Positions 1 through 8,979 of a stretch of DNA of 64,000 nt are shown piece after piece. Each line of letters begins with the position of its first letter. The first letter of the stretch is position 1. A model generated the notes under the pieces. The model searched no databases. It had not been told where the DNA came from and worked only from the letters and a program-made list of their open reading frames with translations. The translations under genes were made by a program, and so were the position numbers. The DNA comes from Brevundimonas naejangsanensis (GTDB taxonomy: Bacteria > Pseudomonadota > Alphaproteobacteria > Caulobacterales > Caulobacteraceae): assembly GCF_000635915.2 (NCBI RefSeq), contig NZ_CP015614.1, positions 2,640,501-2,704,500 of the forward strand. Direction: 5' to 3'.

Positions 1-512
1 TCGCCGAGCGCGATCAGTGGAAGGACCGCGCCCTGCGCGCCGTGGCCGATGCCGAGAACACCAAGCGCCGCGCCGAGACGCAGCAGAACGACGCGCGCGC
101 CTACGCCATCCAGCGCTTCGCCAAGGATCTGCTGGGCGTGGCCGATACGCTGGAGCGCGGTCTGGCGGCGGCGCCCAAGGACGCCGAAGGCCCGACGGCG
201 GCCATGGTGACGGGGCTAGAGCTGACGCAGAAATCCCTGCTGTCGGCCTTTGAGGCCAACGGCCTGACCCGCGTCGATCCGGCGCCGGGCGACGCCTTCG
301 ACCCGCACCTGCATCAGGCGATGATGGAGCAGCCGTCGGACACCGTGCCGGGCGGCGCCGTCATCCAGACGCTGCAGCCGGGCTACGCCTTGTTCGGCCG
401 CACCGTGCGCGCCGCGATGGTGGTGGTCGCGGCCAAGGGCTCCGGCCCGGCGACGGGCGGCGCCTATGCCGATCCGAACACGACCGGCGGGAATTTCGAC
501 GCCAAGGCCTGA
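1..512 (+). CDS. grpE: GrpE nucleotide exchange factor (5' end outside window)
   Basis: Cofactor of the Hsp70 system that releases ADP from DnaK. The reading frame is open from base 3 to the stop at 510-512, giving 169 visible residues, so the N-terminus lies upstream of the window. The first half is charged and helical, as expected of the long dimeric coiled coil. The second half has the GrpE head-domain pattern FDPHLHQAM and PGYALFGRTVRAAMVVVA. A strong terminator follows. dnaK lies 2.1 kb further on, with two genes of opposite strand between them, so grpE is not in the dnaKJ transcription unit here. Identification is firm; only the start is unknown. Confidence 0.93.
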   Translation, partial: AERDQWKDRALRAVADAENTKRRAETQQNDARAYAIQRFAKDLLGVADTLERGLAAAPKDAEGPTAAMVTGLELTQKSLLSAFEANGLTRVDPAPGDAFDPHLHQAMMEQPSDTVPGGAVIQTLQPGYALFGRTVRAAMVVVAAKGSGPATGGAYADPNTTGGNFDAKA

Positions 513-536
513 GGCTTTCGCCTGCTGCAACGACGA

Positions 537-568
537 CGGCCCGGCGCAAGCGCGTCGGGCCGTTTTCT
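537..568 (+). terminator. Rho-independent terminator of grpE
   Basis: A ten-base GC stem (537-546 with 553-562, one G-T pair) and short loop are followed directly by TTTTCTGTTT. It begins 25 bases after the grpE stop. Confidence 0.8.
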
Positions 569-589
569 GTTTGCCTATGGCACCGCTCG

Positions 590-670
590 CCCCGGCGTCC
601 GCCGGGATCCAGTCAGACCTTCACACGTCACGTTTGCGGCCAAAGTACTGGGCCCCGGCGTCCGCCGGGG
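590..670. repeat. Two copies of a short GC palindrome
   Basis: The palindrome CCCCGGCGTCCGCCGGGG occurs at 590-607 (last base changed) and 653-670 (perfect), 63 bases apart, between the grpE terminator and the convergent hydrolase gene. Each copy can form a 7-8 bp hairpin. It looks like a small dispersed intergenic repeat; I see no gene in 513-686. Confidence 0.6.
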
Positions 671-686
671 TGAGCGGGTAGAGAGG

Positions 687-1592
687 TCATCGCTTCAGCT
701 GTTGCTCGAACAGTTCCAGCAACCGACGCCAGCCGTCCTTCGCATCCGCCTCGCGATAGGAGGCGCGGTAGTCGGCGTGGAAGCCGTGCGGGGCGTCGTC
801 ATAGAGGATGATCTGGCTGTCGGTCCGCCCTGCGGCCTTCAGAGCCTCGTTCATCGCCTTGACCGTGGCGTTGGGAATGCCGCTGTCTTGTCCACCGTAA
901 AGGCCCAGCACCGGCGCCTTGAGTTCGCCCGCCAGATCGATGGGCCAGGGGCGGCCCGCCGCCTTCTGGTCGTCGGTGGCATTGGCGGCGGGCGCGAGGC
1001 GGCCGTACCAGGCGACCCCGGCGTCCAGCGTCGGGAAGCGGGCCATCGCCTGCCACACCACCTTGCCGCCCCAGCAAAAGCCGGTGATCCCGACCTTGTC
1101 GGCCTTGGCCCAGGCCTGGGCGCCGATCCAGTCCAGGGTGGCGCTGATGTCGCCCATCACCTGGTCGTAGCCGGCGGCGGCGACGATGCGCTGGATCGCC
1201 TGCATGTCGCTGAGCGGGGCTGGGTCCTGGACGCGCACGAAGAAGGCGGGCGCCACGGCGGCGTAGCCCGCCTTGGCTAGGCGGCGGCAGACGTCGCGGA
1301 TGTATTCGTGCACGCCGAAAATCTCGGACACGACGATGACGACCGGGAAGGGGCCGGCGCCTCCGGGCCGCGCGACATAGGCGGGCAGGCTGAAGCCGTC
1401 GGGCGCCGGATAGGCTGCGTCCTGCGTGACCAGCCCCGCCGCGTCGGTGGCGATCGGCTGGGCCGACTGGCTGAGGGCGGCCGGGGCGTAGGCGGCGAAG
1501 AACAGCCCGCCGGCCGTCGCCACGCCCAGGCTGCGGCGGCTGGGGGCGATCTGGTCGGGGCTCAGGCCCTCGGGCCGGGTGATCAGGGTCAT
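687..1592 (-). CDS. Dienelactone hydrolase family protein with Tat-type signal
   Basis: An alpha/beta hydrolase of the dienelactone hydrolase (carboxymethylenebutenolidase) family, 301 residues. The nucleophile is Cys173 in GFCWGGK, the usual DLH cysteine, with Asp236 in GGQDSG and His269 in APHGFH completing the triad. Residues 18-22 read SRRSL before a hydrophobic stretch (to about 40), a twin-arginine-like signal, so the enzyme is probably exported; this is inference. The natural substrate cannot be read from the sequence, and no aromatic-degradation genes are nearby. It is transcribed toward grpE and follows the AlkB-like gene on the same strand after a 73-base gap. Confidence 0.88.
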   Translation of the reverse strand: MTLITRPEGLSPDQIAPSRRSLGVATAGGLFFAAYAPAALSQSAQPIATDAAGLVTQDAAYPAPDGFSLPAYVARPGGAGPFPVVIVVSEIFGVHEYIRDVCRRLAKAGYAAVAPAFFVRVQDPAPLSDMQAIQRIVAAAGYDQVMGDISATLDWIGAQAWAKADKVGITGFCWGGKVVWQAMARFPTLDAGVAWYGRLAPAANATDDQKAAGRPWPIDLAGELKAPVLGLYGGQDSGIPNATVKAMNEALKAAGRTDSQIILYDDAPHGFHADYRASYREADAKDGWRRLLELFEQQLKR

Positions 1593-1665
1593 CGCGGGTC
1601 TCCGGTCGGCGCTGTGGAAGCGGCGACAGTGCCTCGGCTTTCCCTCCGCCGTCGAGTCTTTCCGT

Positions 1666-2316
1666 CTAGCCCGCGACCCGCAGCGTCAGATTGATCCGCC
1701 CGCCGTCGGGCAGCAGTCGCGAAGAGCCCGCCAGAAGCCGGTCGATCCCGTGCCGCGCCAGCCTTGCAGGCCCGGTCAGGGCGCAGACGTCGCCGGAGGC
1801 CAGGCGCACCGTGCTGGTGGCGCCGCTCTTTCCGGTTTCGTCGGGGGCCGGGCCGATGCGGAACACCGCCGTATCGCCCAGAGAGACCGACAGCACCGGC
1901 GCCGTCAGGTCGCGTTCGTCCTTGTCCTGATGCAGACCCATCTTCGCCTCGCCCTGATAGAGGTTGACCAGGCAGGCGTCGGGCGGGCTCGGCCAGCCGG
2001 TCAGGGCGTCCCACAGGCTCAGCAAGGGGGCCGGAATGGCGGGCCAGGGCGCGCCCGTCATGGGATGGGTCGGCTGATAGCGATAGCCCGCGCGGTCCGA
2101 CACCCAGCCCACAGCGCCGAAGTTGCTCATCCGCACCGAAAAGGGCCGCCCGCCGGGCGTCGTCGGCCGATAGAGGGGCGCGGCGTCCAGCCCTGCCTGC
2201 ACCTGAGCCAGCAGCTCGCCTTGCGCCGCCGCGTCTAGCAGGCCAGGCCACAGCCGAAAGCCGGGGAGGGCGGTCGGGGTTTCGGGAAGCGCTGGGGGCG
2301 GGATTTGCGAGGTCAT
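1666..2316 (-). CDS. alkB: AlkB-like 2-oxoglutarate/Fe(II) dioxygenase (alkylated DNA repair)
   Basis: A 216-residue protein of the AlkB family, which removes alkyl groups from nucleic acid bases by oxidation. The iron ligands are visible as His129 and Asp131 in GLHQDKDE and His189 in ARHG; Arg207 and Arg213 in RINLTLR match the 2-oxoglutarate-binding RxNxTxR motif. NLYQGEAKMGLHQD is the typical approach to the HxD motif. The length matches E. coli AlkB (216). No ada or other adaptive-response gene is adjacent. It is divergent from dnaK across a 285-base gap. Confidence 0.9.
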   Translation of the reverse strand: MTSQIPPPALPETPTALPGFRLWPGLLDAAAQGELLAQVQAGLDAAPLYRPTTPGGRPFSVRMSNFGAVGWVSDRAGYRYQPTHPMTGAPWPAIPAPLLSLWDALTGWPSPPDACLVNLYQGEAKMGLHQDKDERDLTAPVLSVSLGDTAVFRIGPAPDETGKSGATSTVRLASGDVCALTGPARLARHGIDRLLAGSSRLLPDGGRINLTLRVAG

Positions 2317-2390
2317 CGGCCGAATTTAGCGGCGCGATGCGTCCTTGTCCGCCATAAGGCGCGGAATCTGCCCCGAACCGCACAGAAGGC

Positions 2391-2418
2391 CTTGCGGGCC
2401 CTGCGGACTTTCCCATAT
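2391..2418 (+). promoter_or_regulatory. Sigma-32 (RpoH) type heat-shock promoter of dnaK
   Basis: CTTGCGG at 2391-2397 and CCCATAT at 2412-2418 are separated by 14 bases, matching the RpoH consensus CTTGAAA-N14-CCCCATNT in both boxes and spacing. The predicted 5' leader is about 175 bases and contains a small hairpin at 2437-2458 (AACCCC / GGGGTT). Confidence 0.78.
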
Positions 2419-2601
2419 CCGAGCCAATCCGGCGATAACCCCCTTTTCGTTAGGGGTTTGTCCGCCGACCTCGTCCACCGCCGCACCGGGCCTCGCGTCC
2501 GGCGCGGCATGATTTCAAAAGCCCATCAGGGGGCGGTCACGCGCGGCGCTTGATCCAAGGCCGCCGCATCGCCCGCCGCAAGGAGTGAAAAAGACAAGCC
2601 C

Positions 2602-4509
2602 ATGGCCAAGATCATCGGCATCGACCTCGGCACGACCAACTCGTGCGTCGCCGTCATGGACGGCAAGAACCCCAAGGTCATCGAAAACGCCGAAGGCGCC
2701 CGCACCACCCCGTCGGTGGTCGCCATTCAGGACGGCGGCGAAATCCTCGTCGGCCAGCCCGCGCGCCGTCAGGCGGTGACCAACCCCGCCAACACCTTCT
2801 TCGCCATCAAGCGCCTGATCGGCCGCAATTTCGATGACCCGGTGGTGGCCAAGGACAAGGGCATGGTGCCCTTTGAGATCGTCAAGGGCCCGACCGGCGA
2901 CGCCTGGGTCCAGGCCCACGGCAAGGACTATTCGCCCCAGCAGGTTTCGGCCTTCACCCTGGGCAAGATGAAGGAGGCCGCAGAGGCCTATCTGGGCGAG
3001 AAGGTCACCCAGGCCGTCATCACCGTTCCGGCCTATTTCAACGACGCCCAGCGTCAGGCGACCAAGGACGCCGGCAAGATCGCCGGTCTGGAAGTCCTGC
3101 GCATCATCAACGAGCCGACTGCGGCGGCCCTGGCCTATGGTCTTGAGAAGAACGACGGTCAGAAGATCGCCGTCTATGACCTGGGCGGCGGCACCTTCGA
3201 CGTCTCGATCCTGGAGATCGGCGACGGCGTGTTCGAGGTGAAGTCGACCAACGGCGACACCTTCCTGGGCGGCGAAGACTTCGACATGCGTCTGGTCGAC
3301 TACCTGGCCGACGAGTTCAAGAAGGAGCAGGGCGTCGACCTGCGCTCGGACAAGCTGGCCCTGCAGCGCCTGAAGGAAGAGGCCGAAAAGGCCAAGAAGG
3401 AGCTTTCCTCGACGACCCAGTACGAGGTCAACCTGCCGTTCATCACCATGAACCAGTCGGGCCCGCTGCACCTGAACATCAAGCTGTCGCGCGCCAAGCT
3501 GGAAGCCCTGGTCGACGACCTGGTCGCCCGCACCATCGAGCCGTGCAAGAAGGCCCTGGCCGACGCCGGCCTGAAGGCTTCGGACATTGACGAGGTGGTG
3601 CTGGTCGGCGGCATGACCCGCATGCCCAAGGTGCAGGAAGCCGTGAAGGCCTTCTTCGGCAAGGAGCCGCACAAGGGCGTGAACCCGGACGAGGTCGTGG
3701 CCCTGGGCGCCGCCGTTCAGGCGGGCGTGCTGCAAGGCGACGTCAAGGACGTGCTGCTGCTGGACGTGACCCCGCTGACGCTGGGCATCGAGACGCTGGG
3801 CGGCGTGTTCACCCCGCTGATCGAGCGCAACACCACCATCCCGACCAAGAAGGCCCAGACCTTCTCGACCGCTGACGACAATCAGTCGGCCGTGACGATC
3901 CGCGTCTTCCAGGGCGAGCGTCCGATGGCCGCCGACAACAAGATCCTGGGTCAGTTCGATCTGATGGGGATCCCGCCGGCGCCGCGCGGCATGCCGCAGA
4001 TCGAGGTCGCCTTCGACATCGACGCCAACGGCATCGTCCACGTCACCGCCAAGGACAAGGCGACCAACAAGGAGCAGTCGATCCGCATTCAGGCCAACGG
4101 CGGCCTGTCGGACGCGGACATCGAGCAGATGGTCAAGGAAGCCGAGGCCAACGCCGCGGCCGACAAGGCCCGCAAGGAGCTGGTCGAGGCCCAGAACGGC
4201 GCCGACAGCCTGGTCCACTCGACCGAGAAGGCCCTGGCCGAGCACGGCGACAAGATCGACGAAGCGACCAAGGCGACCATCCAGTCGGCCCTGGACGATC
4301 TGAAGTCGGCCAAGGACGGCACGGACCCCGAGGCCATCCGCGAGAAGACCAACACCCTGGCTCAGGCCTCGATGAAGCTGGGCGAGGCCATGTACGCCGC
4401 CCAGCAGGGCGGGGCTGAAGGCGGCGCCGAGGGCCAACCGGCCGACGACGGCGTGGTCGACGCCGAGTTCGAGGAAGTCTCGGACGCGGACGAGAAGAAG
4501 GACGCCTAA
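2602..4509 (+). CDS. dnaK: Molecular chaperone DnaK (Hsp70)
   Basis: ATP-driven chaperone that binds unfolded segments with DnaJ and GrpE. At 635 residues it is full length: the nucleotide-binding domain begins with GIDLGTTNS (6-14) and contains AYGLEKN and [10 protein letters not shown]. The substrate-binding domain follows from about residue 390, then a helical lid and a glycine-rich acidic tail ending in VVDAEFEEV, the GrpE-dependent class seen in proteobacteria. An AAGGAG sequence at 2580-2585 lies 16 bases before the ATG, unusually far, and no better site is visible. A terminator-like hairpin separates it from dnaJ, which has its own heat-shock promoter. Confidence 0.98.
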   Translation: MAKIIGIDLGTTNSCVAVMDGKNPKVIENAEGARTTPSVVAIQDGGEILVGQPARRQAVTNPANTFFAIKRLIGRNFDDPVVAKDKGMVPFEIVKGPTGDAWVQAHGKDYSPQQVSAFTLGKMKEAAEAYLGEKVTQAVITVPAYFNDAQRQATKDAGKIAGLEVLRIINEPTAAALAYGLEKNDGQKIAVYDLGGGTFDVSILEIGDGVFEVKSTNGDTFLGGEDFDMRLVDYLADEFKKEQGVDLRSDKLALQRLKEEAEKAKKELSSTTQYEVNLPFITMNQSGPLHLNIKLSRAKLEALVDDLVARTIEPCKKALADAGLKASDIDEVVLVGGMTRMPKVQEAVKAFFGKEPHKGVNPDEVVALGAAVQAGVLQGDVKDVLLLDVTPLTLGIETLGGVFTPLIERNTTIPTKKAQTFSTADDNQSAVTIRVFQGERPMAADNKILGQFDLMGIPPAPRGMPQIEVAFDIDANGIVHVTAKDKATNKEQSIRIQANGGLSDADIEQMVKEAEANAAADKARKELVEAQNGADSLVHSTEKALAEHGDKIDEATKATIQSALDDLKSAKDGTDPEAIREKTNTLAQASMKLGEAMYAAQQGGAEGGAEGQPADDGVVDAEFEEVSDADEKKDA

Positions 4510-4530
4510 GACGGCGCCTGGCTAATGTTC

Positions 4531-4564
4531 GGCCCCGCTTGTCAGACGGCAGGCGGGGCCGTTT
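4531..4564 (+). terminator. Terminator-like hairpin after dnaK
   Basis: A perfect 8 bp stem, GGCCCCGC (4531-4538) with GCGGGGCC (4553-4560), followed by GTTT. The U tract is short, so termination is probably partial. Confidence 0.6.
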
Positions 4565-4571
4565 CATGAAA

Positions 4572-4599
4572 CTTGCATCATTGGACCGGGCGCCCATGT
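4572..4599 (+). promoter_or_regulatory. Second sigma-32 type promoter, in front of dnaJ
   Basis: CTTGCAT at 4572-4578 and CCCATGT at 4593-4599 are 14 bases apart, the same arrangement as the dnaK promoter. It lies just after the dnaK hairpin and about 90 bases before the dnaJ start, so dnaJ probably has independent heat-shock transcription. Confidence 0.65.
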
Positions 4600-4688
4600 C
4601 ATCAGGCAGGCTGCCGGTCATCCGCAAACGGAGCGCCTCCGATCAAGAGAGGCCTGAAGCCGCGGGAAAGTAAGAGGACGAACGCCTG

Positions 4689-5897
4689 ATGGCGCAACGT
4701 GACTATTACGAGATTCTGGGGGTCGAGCGGACGGTCGATGCGGCCGCGCTCAAGAGCGCCTATCGCAAGCTGGCGATGGAGCACCACCCTGACCGCAACG
4801 GCGGCTCCGAAGAGTCCGTGGCCCGTTTCAAGGAAATCTCCGAGGCCTACACCGTCCTGTCCGACGAGCAGAAGCGCGCGGCCTATGATCGTTTCGGCCA
4901 TGCCGGGGTGAACGGCGGCGGCGCGGGCGGGGGCAACCCGTTCGGCCAGGGCGGCGCGGGCTTCCACGACATCAACGACATCTTCTCCCAGGTCTTCGGC
5001 GACGCCTTCGGGGACGCCTTCGGCGGCCGGGGCGGCGGCGGACGCCAGAACCACGGGCCGCGCCGCGGCTCGGACCTGCGCTACGACCTGGAGATCACGC
5101 TTGAGCAGGCCTATCAGGGCGCCGAGGTCGAGATCGCCATCCCGACCCTGATGAGCTGCGAGGTCTGCGACGGCTCGGGCGCCAAGGCGGGCACCAAGCC
5201 GACCATCTGCAACACCTGCGGCGGCGCCGGGCGCGTGCGCCAGGCCAACGGCTTCTTCCAGGTCGAGCGCACCTGCCCCCGCTGCGGCGGCTCGGGCGAG
5301 ATGATCGCCGACCCCTGCACCACCTGCCGGGGCCACGGCCAGGTCCGCAAGACCCGCAAGCTCAGCCTCAAGGTGCCGGCGGGCGTCGACGACGGTTCGC
5401 GCATCCGCCTGTCGGGCGAGGGCGAGGCGGGTCAGCGCGGCGGGCCGCGCGGGGACCTTTACGTCTTCCTGTCGGTCACGCCGCACGAACTGTTCGAGCG
5501 CGACAACCTGGACCTGCTGGTCACGGTGCCGGTGCCGATGACGGTGGCGGCCCTGGGCGGCGTCGTGGACGCGCCCTGCCTGATCTCGGACGCCTGCGAC
5601 GGCAAGTGCAAGGCCCCGGTCGAGGTGCCCGCGGGCGCCCAGACCGGCAAGACCGTCCGCATCAAGGGCAAGGGCATGCCGCACCTGAATGGGCGCGGCC
5701 GCGGCGACCTGGTGGTCGAGCTGTTCGTCGAGACGCCGACCGATCTGAACGCGCGCCAGAAGGAGCTGCTGGCCGAACTGGCCGCGTCGCTGGGCGAGAG
5801 CCAGACCCCGCGCAACACCAGCTTCGCCGGCAAGGCCAAGCGCTTCTGGGCCGACATCCTGGGCGGCGACGCCGACAATCCGAAAGAGACCGCGTGA
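4689..5897 (+). CDS. dnaJ: Chaperone protein DnaJ (Hsp40, class A)
   Basis: Co-chaperone that delivers clients to DnaK and stimulates its ATPase, 402 residues. Domains in order: J domain with HPD at 33-35; Gly/Phe-rich linker (about 73-125); zinc domain with four CxxCxGxG repeats (CEVCDGSG, CNTCGGAG, CPRCGGSG, CTTCRGHG); C-terminal beta domains. All four zinc repeats are intact. An AGAGGA sequence ten bases before the ATG supports the start. The stop overlaps the GTG start of dapB, so the two are probably translated from one message. Confidence 0.97.
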   Translation: MAQRDYYEILGVERTVDAAALKSAYRKLAMEHHPDRNGGSEESVARFKEISEAYTVLSDEQKRAAYDRFGHAGVNGGGAGGGNPFGQGGAGFHDINDIFSQVFGDAFGDAFGGRGGGGRQNHGPRRGSDLRYDLEITLEQAYQGAEVEIAIPTLMSCEVCDGSGAKAGTKPTICNTCGGAGRVRQANGFFQVERTCPRCGGSGEMIADPCTTCRGHGQVRKTRKLSLKVPAGVDDGSRIRLSGEGEAGQRGGPRGDLYVFLSVTPHELFERDNLDLLVTVPVPMTVAALGGVVDAPCLISDACDGKCKAPVEVPAGAQTGKTVRIKGKGMPHLNGRGRGDLVVELFVETPTDLNARQKELLAELAASLGESQTPRNTSFAGKAKRFWADILGGDADNPKETA

Positions 5898-6643
5898 GCG
5901 ACATCTTCCACGCCGGCATCTCCGGCGCCCGGGGCCGCATGGGCCGCGCCGTGTCTCAGGTTCTGGACGCCCGCGAGGACGTGGTGGTCGCCGCCCGTTT
6001 CGACCGCGGCGAGACCGTCGATCTGAAGCTGTGCGACGTCATCATCGACTTCTCGACGCCCGAGGCCTCGGTGGCTCTGGCCAAGGCGTGCGCCGAGGCG
6101 GGCGGACCGGCCCTGGTGATCGGTTCCACCGGGCTGGCGCCCGAGCAGGAGGCCGAGATCGAGGCCGCCGCCGAGAAGATCGCCATCGTCATGAGCGGCA
6201 ACTTCTCGCTGGGCGTGAACATATTGATCGGCCTGGTCGAACACGCGGCCCTGCGGCTCGACGCGCGCGACTGGGACATCGAGGTGCTGGAGACCCATCA
6301 CCGCCGCAAGGTCGATGCGCCCTCAGGCACGGCCCTGATGCTGGGCGAGGCGGCCGCCAACGGCCGGGGCCGCGAGCTGGCCGAGCTGCAAAGCGCCCCC
6401 TATGACGGCATCACCGGCCCGCGCGAGCCGGGCAAGATCGGCTTCGCCTCCCTGCGCGCCGGCGGGGTGATCGGCGAGCACACCGTCATGTTCGCCTCGG
6501 AAGACGAGATGCTGACCCTGTCGCATTCGGCCATCGACCGCAGCCTGTTCGCCAAGGGCGCCGTGGCCGCCGCCGCCTGGGTGCGCAACCGCCGCCCCGG
6601 CCTCTACGACATGCAGGACGTGCTGGGCTTCCGCCAGGCGTGA
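5894..6643 (+). CDS. dapB: 4-hydroxy-tetrahydrodipicolinate reductase DapB
   Basis: Lysine/diaminopimelate pathway enzyme that reduces HTPA with NAD(P)H, 249 residues from a GTG whose last bases form the dnaJ stop (GTGA overlap). The N-terminal nucleotide motif GISGARGRMG has glycines at 8, 11, 14 and 17. The catalytic segment ETHHRRKVDAPSGTA (133-147) carries His135, His136 and Lys139. It is shorter than the E. coli enzyme (273) because the loop after residue 30 is compressed. A longer in-frame opening upstream runs through dnaJ in another frame and is not credible. Linkage to dnaJ suggests it is partly carried by heat-shock transcripts. Confidence 0.95.
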   Translation: MSDIFHAGISGARGRMGRAVSQVLDAREDVVVAARFDRGETVDLKLCDVIIDFSTPEASVALAKACAEAGGPALVIGSTGLAPEQEAEIEAAAEKIAIVMSGNFSLGVNILIGLVEHAALRLDARDWDIEVLETHHRRKVDAPSGTALMLGEAAANGRGRELAELQSAPYDGITGPREPGKIGFASLRAGGVIGEHTVMFASEDEMLTLSHSAIDRSLFAKGAVAAAAWVRNRRPGLYDMQDVLGFRQA

Positions 6644-6707
6644 CAGACTAGAGCGCGATCGCTCGCCGCGCGTCGGCTCGTTCCTCTGCCGCGATCGTAT
6701 CGCGGCC

Positions 6708-7109
6708 TCACGCCGCTTCGGACAGCAGTTCGGTCATGGCGGCGCGCCAGGCGCAAAGGTCCTGCGAACGGGCTGCGATCAGGTGTCGGAGCGCCTCGGA
6801 CTGACGAGGCGACGGCGCCGTCATTCCCCACGCGGCGAAGCTGCGGCGCTCGATCGTGTCCCTGACCAACACCTCGATATCTTCATGCCGTTCATCGAAA
6901 TGCAGATGCAGCATGAGGATATCCAGGGCGCTGGGCGAGCCTTCGAGGATCTGAACGAACACGCCGTCTTGCAGGGTCAGGGCCCCGCTGATGCCGTTGC
7001 GGGCGTTCAAATAAGCCGCGACATCGACGATGTCGGCGATCGCCTTAGCCTCGTCTTCGCGAGCGAGCCGTGACCGGCTGAAGTAGACGAGCTGTTCCAG
7101 CGTGTTCAT
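6708..7109 (-). CDS. BLUF-domain blue-light sensor protein
   Basis: A short (about 133 residues) FAD-binding blue-light photoreceptor of the stand-alone BLUF type. Counting from ATG 7109, the conserved flavin-site residues are Tyr9 (LVYFS), Asn35 (before GISG), Gln53 (FVQILEG) and Trp94-Met96 (FAAWGM), so photochemistry should be intact. A GTG at 7118 would add three residues; neither start has a clear ribosome binding site. There is no fused EAL or other output domain, so it probably signals through a partner protein that is not evident here. It is convergent with dapB. Confidence 0.9.
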   Translation of the reverse strand: MNTLEQLVYFSRSRLAREDEAKAIADIVDVAAYLNARNGISGALTLQDGVFVQILEGSPSALDILMLHLHFDERHEDIEVLVRDTIERRSFAAWGMTAPSPRQSEALRHLIAARSQDLCAWRAAMTELLSEAA

Positions 7110-7157
7110 GACCGCCACGCTAAACCAGTATCTAAGGATGTGAAAGTAGAGTCTTCA

Positions 7158-7607
7158 TCAACGCCCGGTTGAACCGAATCCGCCCGCGCCCCGGTCGGTT
7201 TCGTCCAGGGCTTCGACCTCGACGATCTGCGCCTGCTCGTAGCGGGCGATCACCATCTGGGCGATGCGGTCGCCGCGCTTGATCTCGAACGGCAGCTCGC
7301 CGTGGTTGATCAGGATGACCCCGACCTCGCCGCGATAATCGCTGTCGATGGTGCCGGGCGAATTCGGCGCCGAGATTCCGTGCTTCAGCGCCAGGCCCGA
7401 GCGCGGGCGCACCTGGGCTTCGTACCCGGGCTCCAGGGCGATCTTCAGACCAGTGGGCACCAATTTGCGCTGGCCGGGCTCCAGCACCAGGGTCTCGCCC
7501 TCGGCGAGCGCGGCGCGAAGGTCCATGCCGGCCGAACCGGCGGTCTCATAGGCGGGCAGGGCCAAGCCCTCGGCGTGGGGCAGGCGTTCGATACGGAGGG
7601 CGGTCAT
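7158..7607 (-). CDS. dut: Deoxyuridine 5'-triphosphate nucleotidohydrolase (dUTPase)
   Basis: Hydrolyses dUTP to dUMP, keeping uracil out of DNA and feeding dTMP synthesis. The 149-residue protein shows all five trimeric dUTPase motifs in order: [37 protein letters not shown] and the C-terminal [11 protein letters not shown]. The ATG at 7607 is 4 bases beyond the coaBC stop on the same strand, so the two form an operon. An in-frame extension to 7697 would overlap coaBC and adds no homologous sequence, so I use 7607. Confidence 0.96.
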   Translation of the reverse strand: MTALRIERLPHAEGLALPAYETAGSAGMDLRAALAEGETLVLEPGQRKLVPTGLKIALEPGYEAQVRPRSGLALKHGISAPNSPGTIDSDYRGEVGVILINHGELPFEIKRGDRIAQMVIARYEQAQIVEVEALDETDRGAGGFGSTGR

Positions 7608-7611
7608 GGTC

Positions 7612-8847
7612 TCAAGCCTTGAAGTGATCGGCGATGCGCTGGGCCAGCTTCCTGGCGACCTGGGTCTTGGACTGGCGCGGCCAGGGCTCGTCGCCATTGC
7701 GGGTGAACAGGGTCACGGCGTTTCCGTCCGAGCCGAACACCTCGTCCGAGACGTCATTGCCGACGATCCAGTCGCACCCCTTGCGGGAGAGCTTGGCGCG
7801 CGCGTTGGCTGCCAGGTCGCTGGTCTCGGCGGCGAAACCGACCACCAGTCTCGGGCGGCGAGGGCCGGGCGCGGAGACGCCCGCCAGGATGTCGGGGTTT
7901 TCGATCAGGGCCAGCGACGGCGGCCCGCCCGGCGCCTTCTTGATCTTGCCCGAGGCCACCCCGTCCACGCGCCAGTCGGCGACGGCGGCGCTCATCACGG
8001 CGATGTCGGCCGGGAGCGCCGCGTCGACAGCGGCCTTCATTTCCGTGGCGGCCTCGACCCAGACGCGGGTCACGCCCACGGGCGCGTCCAGCGCCACCGG
8101 GCCGGAGATCAGCGTCACCTGCGCCCCCAGTTCGGCCAGGGCGGCGGCGACCGCATAGCCCTGCTTGCCGCTGGAGCGGTTGGTCAGGCCGCGCACCGGG
8201 TCGATCGGCTCGAACGTCGGCCCGGCCGTCACCACGGCGGTCCGGCCGGTCAGCGGGCGTCCATCCGGTCCGGCCAGCAGACGGGCGATGGCGTCCAGGA
8301 TGACCGGGGGCTCGGCCATGCGGCCTGGCCCGAACTCGCCGCAGGCCATGACGCCGTCGTCGGGTCCGACCACGGCCATGCCGTGATAGCCGTCGAAGCC
8401 CTTCAGCCGCGCGACATTGGCCTGAACCGCCGGGTGCAGCCACATGCGCACGTTCATCGCCGGAGCCAGCAACACCTTCTTGTCGGTGGCCAGAAGCGTG
8501 GTCGAGGCCAGGTCGTCGGCCATGCCGTTGGCCGCCTTGGCGATCAGCCCGGCCGTGGCGGGCGCCACGACCACCAGATCGGCCCAGCGCGACAGTTCGA
8601 TATGGCCCATGGCGGTTTCGTCGTCCGGCATGAACAGGTCCTGTCGGACCGGATGGCCGGTCAGGGCCGCCAGCGACATGGGGGTGACGAACTCGGCCCC
8701 GGCCTTGGTCAGGACGGCCATCGTCTGCGCGCCCGCCTTGCTGAGCAGGCGGATCAGCTCCAGCGCCTTATAGGCGGCGATGCCGCCGCCGATGATCAGC
8801 AGGACCTTGCGGCCGGCCAGGGCGCTGGAAAGCGAGGGTGCGGTCAT
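7612..8847 (-). CDS. coaBC: Bifunctional phosphopantothenoylcysteine decarboxylase/synthase CoaBC
   Basis: Two consecutive steps of coenzyme A synthesis: ligation of cysteine to 4'-phosphopantothenate, then FMN-dependent decarboxylation. The decarboxylase half (about 1-185) has GGGIAAYK near the start, His82 in GHIELS, PAMN (129-132) and Cys169 in [11 protein letters not shown]. The synthetase half (about 190-411) contains [22 protein letters not shown] and a dinucleotide-like fold. Length 411 matches the family. It is first in a two-gene unit with dut, a pairing found in many proteobacteria. Confidence 0.96.
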   Translation of the reverse strand: MTAPSLSSALAGRKVLLIIGGGIAAYKALELIRLLSKAGAQTMAVLTKAGAEFVTPMSLAALTGHPVRQDLFMPDDETAMGHIELSRWADLVVVAPATAGLIAKAANGMADDLASTTLLATDKKVLLAPAMNVRMWLHPAVQANVARLKGFDGYHGMAVVGPDDGVMACGEFGPGRMAEPPVILDAIARLLAGPDGRPLTGRTAVVTAGPTFEPIDPVRGLTNRSSGKQGYAVAAALAELGAQVTLISGPVALDAPVGVTRVWVEAATEMKAAVDAALPADIAVMSAAVADWRVDGVASGKIKKAPGGPPSLALIENPDILAGVSAPGPRRPRLVVGFAAETSDLAANARAKLSRKGCDWIVGNDVSDEVFGSDGNAVTLFTRNGDEPWPRQSKTQVARKLAQRIADHFKA

Positions 8848-8979
8848 GAACCAAGGTCTAGCGGCGTGGCGTGACGGCGTCGAGACAAAGCGACGTCGCC
8901 CCCGTTTGCGCGACAGGGCTTTGCCGGGCGATGAAAATCATGCCTAACTGCGTTCTTCAGAAATATCGGGAGGGGCGCC

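Noticed and set aside
590..670. Repeats considered as the start of a CRISPR array
   Set aside because: There are only two copies, each a GC palindrome with no regular spacers, and no cas genes in the window.
2515..4437. 640-codon open frame antisense to dnaK
   Set aside because: It mirrors dnaK. In GC-rich genes the reverse frame often lacks stops; the translation is Leu/Val/Gly-rich with no recognisable domain.
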